Source: Dehalococcoidia bacterium (GTDB lineage: Bacteria; Chloroflexota; Dehalococcoidia; GIF9; UBA5629). Taken from it: a stretch of 5,865 nt of DNA. Shown here piece by piece: positions 1 to 5,035 of this stretch. The stretch covers positions 1 to 5,865 of the forward strand of contig JAUVVE010000062.1 in assembly GCA_030604795.1 (NCBI GenBank), read 5' to 3'. Made by a program: the position numbers and the translations under genes. Each line of letters starts with the position of its first letter. Position 1 is the first letter of the stretch. The notes under the pieces are model-generated. The model searched no databases and was not told the origin of the DNA. It saw nothing but the letters and a program-made list of their open reading frames with translations.

Positions 1-614
1 GCAGTCGTGATGTGCATAGCTCCGTCGGAACTGGTCAGAATAGGCTTGATGGACAGCACTGAGCCTATCCGAGAGGCAAACTCGGGTACCCTGCCACTTC
101 TATGAACATGACGGATGGTTTCCAGAAGGACGAAGAGTTTCACCCGCTCCTTGACCGCCTTGGCTACGGCGGTGACTTCGTCGAGGGGCTTCTTTTCGGC
201 AGCCCGAGCAGCCGCCAGAACGATAAGACCTTCAGCAGCGGCAGCGGTCTCAGTATTCAACACTTCTATCCTGGCTTGGGGCAGTTCCTTTTCCGCCAGC
301 TCCTTGGCAATTTGAGCACTCTCGTATTGCGCACTAAGCTTTGAGGATACGGTAATCGCCAGGATGTCCTGGCCACGCTTGCTGATATCTCGGTAGGCTT
401 CAAGGTATTCTTGGGGGGAGGCCGCTGAGGTTCCCCACGACTCAGGAGCTCTGTCAAGGAACTCGTAGGCCTGGGTGGGACTCACATCCACCCAGTCGCG
501 GTAGACCTTGCCCTCAAAGAGGATGTTCACCGGCACCATTGCGATTCCGTAGCGCTCGGAATCTTCCTTGGTGATACAGGCAACGCTATCGGCGATGATA
601 GTTGTCTTGGTCAT
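1..614 (-). CDS. DegV family protein (FakB-like fatty-acid-binding protein), C-terminus off the window
   Basis: The 204 visible residues match the DegV fold. The N-terminus reads IIADSVACIT (family pattern ADSTxDLP), followed by VPVNILFEGKVYRD. A TSAAS segment at residues 62-66 and SSKLSAQYESA at 90-100 correspond to the TSxPS and SSxLSGTYxSA segments that bind the fatty-acid carboxylate. LLETIRHVHRSGRV (163-176) and GSVLSIKPIL (184-193) are also typical. Family members are about 280 residues long, so roughly 75-80 C-terminal residues lie beyond position 1. Known members (FakB) carry a fatty acid to the kinase FakA for phosphorylation and entry into phospholipid synthesis; some relatives have unknown roles. 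The family Gly-Thr after the serine is replaced by Ala-Gln here, and the second Ser/Pro of TSQPS is altered, so ligand preference may differ. The ATG at 614 is preceded by GAGG 10 bases upstream. No partner kinase gene is visible. Confidence 0.93.
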   Translation of the reverse strand, partial: MTKTTIIADSVACITKEDSERYGIAMVPVNILFEGKVYRDWVDVSPTQAYEFLDRAPESWGTSAASPQEYLEAYRDISKRGQDILAITVSSKLSAQYESAQIAKELAEKELPQARIEVLNTETAAAAEGLIVLAAARAAEKKPLDEVTAVAKAVKERVKLFVLLETIRHVHRSGRVPEFASRIGSVLSIKPILTSSDGAMHITT

Positions 615-648
615 AGGTCGTCGTCCTCACATCATACATCGCATAACG

Positions 649-677
649 ATGCTATCCTAGTATACTACCTTTGTCAA
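649..677 (-). promoter_or_regulatory. Sigma70-type promoter of the DegV gene
   Basis: On the minus strand a perfect -35 box TTGACA (677-672) is followed after 17 bases by TAGCAT (654-649), which matches 4 of 6 consensus -10 positions. Transcription would start near 642, leaving a leader of about 28 bases with a GAGG ribosome-binding site. A 15-bp inverted repeat (CATCG, 5-base centre, CGATG; 637-651) overlaps the -10 box and start point, which is a typical place for a repressor site. The box match is direct observation; the operator role is inference. Confidence 0.6.
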
Positions 678-924
678 GTCGAGTTCGGGCGTTGGCTTTA
701 GATTTGGGCGGCTGGCAACCCGAGACGGCGGGACTCATACACACCTGCCCTTTGTTGGGAAAGCCCTTCAGTGCCCGAAGGCTTACCTCGTTCGTCGTCG
801 GAAGGTGCGTATGGCCTAGGTGCGGGACGCAAAGTTCGTGCTTATGTGAGATTTTTACCAAAACGTTTACCATGCTGGAGTGATGTTTACCAGTATGTTT
901 ACCTTTATTGGATATGATGATAAC
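655..924. other. Intergenic stretch without a convincing gene
   Basis: Open frames exist on both strands (for example 671-883 plus and 652-930 minus), but none has an ATG start with a ribosome-binding site, and neither translation resembles a protein family I know. The left edge is the DegV promoter. The right part carries the GTTTACC repeats described separately. Between about 680 and 850 I see nothing that I can name. Confidence 0.4.
853..903. repeat. Cluster of GTTTACC heptamer repeats
   Basis: GTTTACC occurs exactly at 865-871, 885-891 and 897-903, with a one-mismatch copy TTTTACC at 853-859. Starts are 12, 20 and 12 bases apart, giving two pairs with the same internal period. The array lies just upstream of a TATGAT hexamer (913-918) that resembles a -10 box on the plus strand. 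Direct repeats at this position could be binding sites for a transcription factor of the following transcript. They could also be iteron-like sites, but nothing else suggests a replication origin. Confidence 0.5.
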
Positions 925-1134
925 TGGCACTGAGTCAATGGCCCGAGGTGCTGCCTGAAGGCAAACAAAGGCAGGCTTCGTGTCGAGTTCACAGGGAGGT
1001 GAAGGAGTTCTAGTTCTGCCAGTTTAGGCACTGGATATTGTGCGGGGGTGCTGAAGCACTAGTCGCAGAGTGGTCACTTAACTAGTGTGGAGCCAATAGT
1101 GAAACCGACCCGACTGGGTTGGTTTTGTTTTTTT
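925..1134 (+). ncRNA. Candidate structured RNA or attenuator leader ending at a terminator
   Basis: This plus-strand stretch has no gene but folds repeatedly. CTGCCT (951-956) pairs with AGGCAG (969-974); CCAGT (1019-1023) with ACTGG (1030-1034); GTGC (1048-1051) with GCAC (1056-1059) around a UGAA loop. CACTAGT (1057-1063) pairs with ACTAGTG (1081-1087). The last two helices share bases and exclude each other, as in attenuators. TGGC (939-942) can pair with GCCA (1092-1095), closing the whole region. It ends at the terminator 1102-1134. A TATGAT box at 913-918 would place the 5' end near 925, but no good -35 box is present. It could be a free small RNA or the regulated leader of the gene at 1155. 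It matches no RNA family that I recognise. Confidence 0.3.
1102..1134 (+). terminator. Rho-independent terminator
   Basis: CCGACCC (1105-1111) and GGGTTGG (1116-1122) form a 7-bp stem (one G-U pair) with a GACT loop. The stem can extend by three A-T pairs and is followed by TTTTGTTTTTTT. The T-tract is on the plus strand only, so it ends a plus-strand transcript. There is no plus-strand gene upstream of it in the window, and the next gene starts 21 bases downstream. This points to an RNA gene or an attenuator. Confidence 0.75.
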
Positions 1135-1154
1135 GCCAAACGCGGTGATAGACA

Positions 1155-1421
1155 ATGAAGACGTTCTTGCTTGTCGGACTGATTGTGGAACTGACAGTTG
1201 GCGGACTGCTTTTGCTAGGGCTGCTATCTCCCATCTCAGAAGCTCAGTCCGATGGTGCCACGGACAACGCCACCTCTCCGCTGGTAGAGTTCCTCCCGGA
1301 CATTGGAAAAATCTATCGAGCGGCCCTAACCGCCCCTCTTCAGGAAGTGGAACAGGAGATTGAGGACGAGGAGATAGCCCGTTTCTATCACCGGCTGATA
1401 GAGAGATACGACTTGGACTAG
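1155..1421 (+). CDS. Small membrane-anchored or exported protein of unknown function
   Basis: This 88-residue protein begins MKTFLLVGLIVELTVGGLLL. Residues 4-25 form one long hydrophobic segment, either a signal peptide (possible cleavage near SEAQS, 28-32) or an N-terminal membrane anchor. The remaining roughly 55 residues are strongly acidic, with a likely helix PLQEVEQEIEDEEIARFYHR near residues 60-79. There is no lipobox cysteine, so it is not an obvious lipoprotein. The ATG at 1155 has a weak GGTGA about 7 bases upstream. The gene begins 21 bases after the terminator 1102-1134, so its expression may depend on readthrough or antitermination. I do not recognise a family. The overlapping frame 1133-1363 lacks such features and is a shadow. 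Confidence 0.6.
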   Translation: MKTFLLVGLIVELTVGGLLLLGLLSPISEAQSDGATDNATSPLVEFLPDIGKIYRAALTAPLQEVEQEIEDEEIARFYHRLIERYDLD

Positions 1422-1449
1422 CCGTAGAGCAGTGGAATCGGGCCTACGG
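1422..1449 (+). other. Stem-loop directly after the 88-residue gene
   Basis: CCGTAG (1422-1427) pairs perfectly with CTACGG (1444-1449) across a 16-base loop, starting one base after the stop codon. There is no T-tract, so it is not a classical terminator. It may stabilise the 3' end of the message. Confidence 0.3.
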
Positions 1450-1503
1450 GCGAGTGGTACCAACGGTGAAGAAATGGCGGATGGCTCCTATGCAGCTCTC
1501 AGG

Positions 1504-1543
1504 GAATCAGGCATCCGAATCAGGCAGAGCCAGTGTCAGGCTC
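1504..1543. repeat. Short tandem repeat and hairpin in a convergent intergenic region
   Basis: GAATCAGGCA occurs twice (1504-1513 and 1517-1526) with a period of 13. It is followed by a hairpin GAGCC (1527-1531) / GGCTC (1539-1543) with a 7-base loop. The region lies between the 3' ends of two convergent small genes. No other signal is seen in 1450-1593. Confidence 0.35.
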
Positions 1544-1593
1544 AGAACGCTGGGCGATAGAAACGCTTCCTTCTTCTTGGGCTCGTGCGGACG

Positions 1594-1677
1594 TTAGAGT
1601 ACATACCAGAAGCACCAGCAGAAAACCAGAGACACAAGCAGGAAACCACCAACTATAGCCACAAGCTCTTTGTTCAT
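1594..1677 (-). CDS. Possible 27-residue single-helix membrane protein
   Basis: A very short frame starts MNKELVAIVGGFLLVSLVFC and continues with an aromatic tail WCFWYVL. After four polar residues almost the whole chain is one hydrophobic helix long enough to cross the membrane, the usual layout of bacterial small membrane proteins. The ATG at 1677 is preceded by AAGGGG about 8 bases upstream, and a TATAAT hexamer lies further upstream (1734-1739). Two cysteines (20 and 22) sit within the helix. No family is recognised. It could be a chance frame, but the combination of ribosome-binding site, helix and stop is better than expected at random. Confidence 0.35.
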   Translation of the reverse strand: MNKELVAIVGGFLLVSLVFCWCFWYVL

Positions 1678-1733
1678 TCTGTGCCCCTTACGGCGGTCGG
1701 TTCTCAAAACGCATGACTGACAGACTGCTATGT

Positions 1734-1739
1734 ATTATA
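1734..1739 (-). promoter_or_regulatory. TATAAT box upstream of the 27-residue frame
   Basis: A perfect TATAAT on the minus strand lies 57 bases upstream of the ATG at 1677. The sequence 17 bases upstream (AAACCG at 1762-1757) is a poor -35 box, so the promoter would need an activator or be weak. Confidence 0.35.
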
Positions 1740-1845
1740 ACGACAGATTGTTGCTGCGGTTTAGTCTCTAAGTAAAAGCCAGGTAAAATGTGCGGCGCCC
1801 AGTGGGATCCGTTTGTGGGTTATTGCTGCACTCCCGGTTCCCAAG

Positions 1846-1866
1846 GGGTGTATCCATAAGACACCC
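1846..1866 (-). other. Hairpin downstream of the zinc-finger gene
   Basis: GGGTGT (1846-1851) and ACACCC (1861-1866) form a perfect 6-bp stem with a 9-base loop. An outer arm pair ATTGC (1822-1826) / GCAAT (1867-1871) sits around it. It is about 130 bases beyond the zinc-finger stop codon and lacks a T-tract on the minus strand. It could be an RNA 3'-end structure; termination is not supported. Confidence 0.25.
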
Positions 1867-1952
1867 GCAATCGCAACGGAGCTACAGCCCAGGATCTTGG
1901 AAAGGATTTCTAGCTTCGGGCCATTCCGCAAGGCGCAACACGCAGGTTGGGG

Positions 1953-2017
1953 TGGTGGCGCCTGGATTTGAACTACTCACCGCGGCACTGTTCAACCGTT
2001 AGCCAAGCCGTGCCACC
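1953..2017 (-). pseudogene. Degenerate tRNA-like sequence (tRNA relic)
   Basis: On the minus strand the acceptor-like ends GGTGGCA (2017-2011) and CGCCACC (1960-1954) pair at 6 of 7 positions. They are followed by A and then CCC rather than CCA. Before the 3' acceptor strand there is TTCAAAT (1972-1966) followed by CCAGG, the normal T-loop and 3' T-stem. The 5' T-stem AGTAG does not pair with CCAGG beyond two positions. Only 64 bases separate the ends where at least 73 are normal, and no proper anticodon arm fits. I read this as the remnant of a tRNA gene or a partial copy left by recombination or integration. It overlaps the last codons of the zinc-finger gene. Confidence 0.35.
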
Positions 2018-2247
2018 ACTATGTCTCCGCCTTCGATGACCACTTTCATCGTCCTCTGGCAGTGGGGACAGGTCAGAGGCCCGCTGTAGTTGACCTTGGA
2101 GCCATCTAGAGGGATGATTTTGCCGCAGCCGAGACAGGTTACGCTAGGAGAACCGGTGCCGGATGCTACCTGATGCCGGCGTTTGTGGCTTGCCAGTTGT
2201 TCAATATCGTCGAACTCAGCGCCACAGCTGAAGCACTTGTATCGCAT
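1999..2247 (-). CDS. Small protein with a C2H2 finger and a four-cysteine zinc site
   Basis: The 82-residue protein has two predicted zinc sites. Residues 5-25 follow the classical C2H2 pattern C-x2-C-x12-H-x3-H (Cys5, Cys8, His21, His25) with Phe12 and Leu18 as expected core residues. Residues 38-63 hold two CxxC pairs (Cys38/41 and Cys60/63), a zinc-ribbon-like site. The linker is short and polar. Such proteins may bind DNA, RNA or protein; no function can be assigned. The ATG at 2247 follows AAAGGCGG about 7 bases upstream. It lies 60 bases downstream of the dehydrogenase gene on the same strand with no terminator between, so the two are probably cotranscribed. The last seven codons and stop lie in the tRNA-like sequence, so its C-terminus may have been altered. 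Confidence 0.75.
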   Translation of the reverse strand: MRYKCFSCGAEFDDIEQLASHKRRHQVASGTGSPSVTCLGCGKIIPLDGSKVNYSGPLTCPHCQRTMKVVIEGGDIVVARLG

Positions 2248-2307
2248 TCCCGCACCGCCTTTCTCTGTAGACTGAGTTGCCTACGTGGGTGGCTTTGACA
2301 ACGTATT

Positions 2308-3069
2308 TCATATCCTGAATGAGCCACCATCCAAGCTGATGACGTGACCTGAGATGTAGCCCCCCTCATCCGAGCAGAGAAAGGCACAGAGATTGCCCAC
2401 GTCCTCAGGTTGGCAGACACGTTGAAAGGGCATTCCCTTGCCTATCTCCTTGATATCCTGGCCGCTTGTTGCTTTCACCAGGCGCGTTCCCATCTCCGTC
2501 TCCACGAGCCCCAAGGCCATAACATTGACCCGAATGTTGTTGGGTAGTTCCTCCTTGGCCAGGACCTTGGCAAAGGCTTCCAGGGCTGCTTTGGCCACAG
2601 CATAGGGGCCATGCCCGGCACGGCACTGAACGGCGGCCATAGAAGAAATGAAGTGGATGTCGCCCCGCTCCTGTTTGCGCATGTGAGGCAGCACGGACTG
2701 CACGAAATGAAAGGCTCCGAAAACATGGATGTTCATCACCCTGTGCATTTCCTCTATATCGGTGTCAGCAATGTACTGTCCCCTGGACGCAATGCCAGCG
2801 TTATTGACCAGGATGTCTATCCTTCCAAAGGTGTCGGCCGTTCTGGCGACCATTTCCTTGACCTTGTTATAATCGGTAACATCGGCCTGGAAGGCCATGG
2901 CTTTCCTTCCTATCGCCTCTATCTCGGCAACGATACTCTTGGCCGCATCGTCGTCACGTCTGAAGCATATAGCCACATCAGCCCCAGCTTTGGCCAGCGC
3001 CAAGCTGATCCCCCTCCCAATCCCCCGGGAGCCGCCGGTCACGATGGCAACTCTTCCTTTTGTACTCAT
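2308..3069 (-). CDS. Short-chain dehydrogenase/reductase, FabG-like (3-oxoacyl reductase type)
   Basis: The 253-residue length is typical for classical SDR enzymes. The N-terminal nucleotide site TGGSRGIG is at residues 11-18; Arg37-Arg38 after the second strand favours NADP(H). NNAG (89-92) stabilises the fold. The catalytic set is Asn113, Ser143, Tyr156 and Lys160 (YAVAK). The C-terminus ends in GHVISLDGGS. The expected Pro-Gly after the sixth strand is Leu-Gly (186-187), a less common variant near the cofactor site. Close relatives reduce 3-oxoacyl thioesters or oxidise alcohols, but the substrate cannot be read from sequence. The ATG at 3069 has AAAGGAG six bases upstream. The in-frame start at 3141 is rejected because it lies inside the -10 box. 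The zinc-finger gene follows 60 bases downstream. Confidence 0.95.
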   Translation of the reverse strand: MSTKGRVAIVTGGSRGIGRGISLALAKAGADVAICFRRDDDAAKSIVAEIEAIGRKAMAFQADVTDYNKVKEMVARTADTFGRIDILVNNAGIASRGQYIADTDIEEMHRVMNIHVFGAFHFVQSVLPHMRKQERGDIHFISSMAAVQCRAGHGPYAVAKAALEAFAKVLAKEELPNNIRVNVMALGLVETEMGTRLVKATSGQDIKEIGKGMPFQRVCQPEDVGNLCAFLCSDEGGYISGHVISLDGGSFRI

Positions 3070-3088
3070 CTCGATCTCCTTTCGATTC

Positions 3089-3159
3089 TGTGTAGTCAGC
3101 CTTACTTCTACAGTATACTTGGCTTGCTGTTTTGCCCTCATTATACATCCCGGGGAAGC
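3089..3159 (-). promoter_or_regulatory. Promoter and leader of the dehydrogenase gene (duplicated block, copy 1)
   Basis: A perfect TATAAT (3145-3140) preceded by G lies 71 bases upstream of the start codon. No good -35 box is found at 17 +/- 1 bases. The whole block aligns without gaps to 4105-4175 upstream of the crotonase gene, with about 52 of 71 identical bases. Best conserved are the -10 area (GCTTC, CCG, GATGTATAATG, GGCAAA) and a transcribed segment TACTG, AGAAGTAAGGC, TACACA. The latter contains an imperfect inverted repeat GTAAGG...TAC. It suggests a shared regulator or RNA element. Confidence 0.55.
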
Positions 3160-3296
3160 GAGAGGATACTGGTCACTTCAAGGGTGTGCGGCGTGGCCAA
3201 GCTTGCCATCGGGGCAGCAATAAGCCAGGATGTGTCGTAAGTACGGACGTCTTGTCCAACTAGATTAGGCTGCTGTGACCGAGAGCACGGAGGCTA

Positions 3297-4091
3297 TCAC
3301 TTGTGGAAATCGGGCTGGCGCTTCTCCATAAAGGCGCTGACCGCCTCTCTGAACGGGGGCCGCGCCAGGGCCGCACTGAACTCGCGCTGCTCGCGCTCGA
3401 GGATGGTGGCGAAGTTGCCTTCGCCGAGATTCTGATATGTAAGGGTCTTGATGGCAAGCAGTGACTCTGTCGGGTTGAAGGCGATGTCCGCTGCCGTGGC
3501 GAGGGCCTCCTCCATCAGCTTGCCGTGGGGCACCACCCGGTTCACTAGACCAATGCGCTCGGCCTCCTCGGCACTGATGAACTTCCCACTCAGCATTAGT
3601 TCCAGCGCCGGGCCGAGGCCGACGATATGCGGCAAGATATGTGTACTGGCCAGCTCCGGGATAACGCCAACGCGGACAAATCGCATGGAGAGGCGTGCCT
3701 GGTCGGACGCAATGCGCAGGTCGCAGGCCAGCGTCCAGGTGAGGCCAGCCCCAACGCACAGGCCGTTGATGGCACAGATAATCGGCTTCGAGCGCTGGCA
3801 GAATAGTGTCCAGGACTCCTCTGCCTCCAAGCGGGCCCGCGTTCTCTCACCTTCCTCAGGCCGTTCCAGCGATTGCTGCCAGCTCGAGATGTCCGCTCCG
3901 GAGGAGAACGCCCGCCCAGCACCTGTCAGGATGATGGCACCGATGGATGGGTCGGAATTCCAGGCGTCAATCTGGTCACGCGTCTCCGCCGCCATCGTCC
4001 TGTGGAGGGCATTCAGTCTCTCCGGATTGTTGAGCGTGATGATTCCAACACGCCCCTTCGTTTCCACCAAGATCATCTCATGCTTCACCAT
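3297..4091 (-). CDS. Enoyl-CoA hydratase/isomerase (crotonase) family protein
   Basis: The 264-residue protein has crotonase-fold landmarks: ITLNNPERLNAL (18-29), the first oxyanion-hole segment AFSSGADI (61-68), the second NGLCVGAG (109-116), CDLRIAS (123-129) and an ISAEEAERIGLVNRVVP segment (172-188). The two glutamates that catalyse hydration in mammalian enoyl-CoA hydratase align with Thr118 and Phe138, so ordinary hydratase activity is doubtful. Glu146 in GVIPELAST sits where Delta3,Delta2-enoyl-CoA isomerases of the PECI type carry their base (SPEG). An isomerase or other acyl-CoA reaction is therefore more likely; this alignment was made by eye. The ATG at 4091 has AAAGGAG five bases upstream, and the longer in-frame start would overlap the promoter. 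It lies upstream of the dehydrogenase on the same strand, 155 bases from that promoter block. Confidence 0.92.
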   Translation of the reverse strand: MVKHEMILVETKGRVGIITLNNPERLNALHRTMAAETRDQIDAWNSDPSIGAIILTGAGRAFSSGADISSWQQSLERPEEGERTRARLEAEESWTLFCQRSKPIICAINGLCVGAGLTWTLACDLRIASDQARLSMRFVRVGVIPELASTHILPHIVGLGPALELMLSGKFISAEEAERIGLVNRVVPHGKLMEEALATAADIAFNPTESLLAIKTLTYQNLGEGNFATILEREQREFSAALARPPFREAVSAFMEKRQPDFHK

Positions 4092-4104
4092 AGGGTCTCC
4101 TTTC

Positions 4105-4175
4105 TGTGTAACCGGCCTTACTTCTCCAGTAATGCTTCGTCGGGAGTTTGCCTTCATTATACATCTCGGTGAAGC
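4105..4175 (-). promoter_or_regulatory. Promoter and leader of the crotonase gene (duplicated block, copy 2)
   Basis: TATAAT (4161-4156) lies 65 bases upstream of the start codon. The block is the counterpart of 3089-3159, with the same spacing between all conserved parts. In this copy the inverted repeat is clearer: GTAA (4120-4117) and TTAC (4110-4107 region) flank GGCCGG. The central part (about 4132-4146) has diverged freely, as expected of a spacer. A -35 box is not recognisable. Confidence 0.55.
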
Positions 4176-4236
4176 AGGATAGAATACCTCGAAATGCAGA
4201 GGTGACCCCGTGTGCATGCGGAGCGCCTTGCTGCAC

Positions 4237-4314
4237 TCACTTCACCTGCTCCATATTGCCCTTCATCTCTTCGTGGTCCTTGTGTCGCGTCTGCTTTCTA
4301 CCGTATGGGTTCAT
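4237..4314 (-). CDS. Possible 25-residue charged peptide overlapping the NUDIX gene end
   Basis: A short frame begins MNPYGRKQTRHKDHEEMKGN and ends with MEQVK. Its ATG lies inside the last codons of the NUDIX gene (17-base overlap with the NUDIX stop) and is preceded by GAAGAGGT about 6 bases upstream. This layout allows translational coupling. The peptide is highly charged with no hydrophobic segment and resembles nothing I know. It could also be a chance frame; the good ribosome-binding site is partly explained by the Glu-Glu codons of the NUDIX protein. Confidence 0.25.
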   Translation of the reverse strand: MNPYGRKQTRHKDHEEMKGNMEQVK

Positions 4315-4804
4315 TCTGAACCTCTTCAATAACATCCCGAAGGCGTTCAGCGTAATAAGGTGGTAAGTCATCTATGTCGAAGAATTTGGCGTCTTCCGCT
4401 TCCTCACCAGGGGTTGGTTCTCCATCACCTACCCTTACCAGGTACATCACCACCAGCATGTCGCCGTAGAGCTCTTTGTCTTCCAACCGAATCACTCCAA
4501 CCAATCTTACCACTTCGCCAGAGACGCCGGTTTCCTCTCTTAGTTCTCTGAGACAGGCCTCCTCCGGTGTTTCACCGGTCTCAATGAAACCTGAAGGAAA
4601 CCCCCAGGCTCCTTTTCTTGGGGGCAGCCCTCTTTTGATCAGCAAGAATCGTCTGTTCCTTGTCGGGATAGCCAATGCGACTGGTAAGGGATTCTTGTAG
4701 TCAACGAAATCGCAGTTCGGGCAAAACTGTCTCTGTTTACCTTCGACAACTCCTGATTTGAGCGGTGTTCCACACATCGGGCAGTACCTATATTCTTCTT
4801 TCAT
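4298..4804 (-). CDS. NUDIX hydrolase with N-terminal zinc ribbon
   Basis: The 168-residue protein starts with a zinc ribbon: Cys8, Cys11, Cys28 and Cys31 (YCPMCG...FCPNC). The NUDIX domain follows, and the box is complete: G72-x5-E78-x7-R86-E87-L88-x-E90-E91-x-G93-V94. The glutamates bind Mg2+ for cleavage of a nucleoside diphosphate linked to another group (for example ADP-ribose or NADH). The zinc ribbon resembles NudC-type NADH pyrophosphatases, but the NudC motif SQPWPFP after the box is absent and the protein is shorter, so the substrate is open. The ATG at 4804 has AGAGG four bases upstream. A longer form from TTG at 4864 has no ribosome-binding site and is rejected. It is a separate unit with its own promoter (4896-4934). 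Confidence 0.93.
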   Translation of the reverse strand: MKEEYRYCPMCGTPLKSGVVEGKQRQFCPNCDFVDYKNPLPVALAIPTRNRRFLLIKRGLPPRKGAWGFPSGFIETGETPEEACLRELREETGVSGEVVRLVGVIRLEDKELYGDMLVVMYLVRVGDGEPTPGEEAEDAKFFDIDDLPPYYAERLRDVIEEVQNEPIR

Positions 4805-4895
4805 AAAGCCTCTTTCTGCACCTTGAACATAATGGCATTCTTGAATAGCTGTAGAGGTTTTCAAACCAAGCGAATCGACTCACAGGCGTGCCTCC

Positions 4896-4934
4896 GCCTA
4901 GGGATTATACACCCAGGTCGAACAAAGCGGAATG
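4896..4934 (-). promoter_or_regulatory. Promoter of the NUDIX gene (shared block with the cupin gene)
   Basis: TATAAT (4909-4904) preceded by GGGTG lies 100 bases upstream of the start codon. Seventeen bases further upstream is TTCCGC (4932-4927), a poor -35 match but conserved as TTTCGC at the cupin promoter. From the -10 box upstream, 25 of 31 bases are identical to 5470-5500 without gaps. Two runs are perfect: ATTATACACCCA and AACAAAGCG (plus-strand reading). GGG and ACCC also flank the -10 box as an inverted pair. Confidence 0.55.
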
Positions 4935-5035
4935 TGAGATGGGCAATCTAGTGGCCTGAACTGTACGTGGAAGGGCATACGTGCAGAATAGGGTAACGAA
5001 TCTGGAAAAGGGTTTTCTCAATGAAGTCTTGGGTT

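Noticed and set aside
853..903. GTTTACC array as a CRISPR or plasmid origin
   Set aside because: Units are only 7 bases with 5-13 base gaps, so not CRISPR. No replication protein gene or AT-rich unwinding region accompanies them.
994..1083. GGGAGGTGAAGGAG as the ribosome-binding site of a leader peptide (TTG at 1038, 15 codons)
   Set aside because: The distance from the box to the TTG is more than 30 bases, and the nearer GTG frame stops after a few codons.
1790..2002. 70-codon plus-strand frame containing VVAPGFELLTAALFNR
   Set aside because: This is the usual kind of false frame read antisense to a tRNA sequence; no ribosome-binding site or domain is seen.
3070..3141. N-terminal extensions of the dehydrogenase (from 3141) and crotonase (from 4157) that look alike in sequence
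   Set aside because: Both extensions would begin inside the TATAAT box, so the start codon would not be transcribed. Internal ATGs have excellent ribosome-binding sites and fit family lengths. The similarity is better explained by a duplicated leader.
2611..3240. 209-codon open frame on the plus strand
   Set aside because: It is antisense to the dehydrogenase gene, whose catalytic motifs are intact; it is a shadow frame.
3142..3296. 22-codon minus-strand frame between the crotonase and dehydrogenase genes
   Set aside because: It has no ribosome-binding site and ends within the TATAAT box of the dehydrogenase promoter.
3448..4182. 244-codon open frame on the plus strand
   Set aside because: It lies antisense to the crotonase gene, has no ribosome-binding site and its translation shows no family signature, whereas the minus-strand frame has clear motifs.
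5003..5018. GAAAA-GGG-TTTTC as terminator of the cupin gene
   Set aside because: The stem has only one G-C pair at its base and no T-tract on the minus strand, so it would not be stable.
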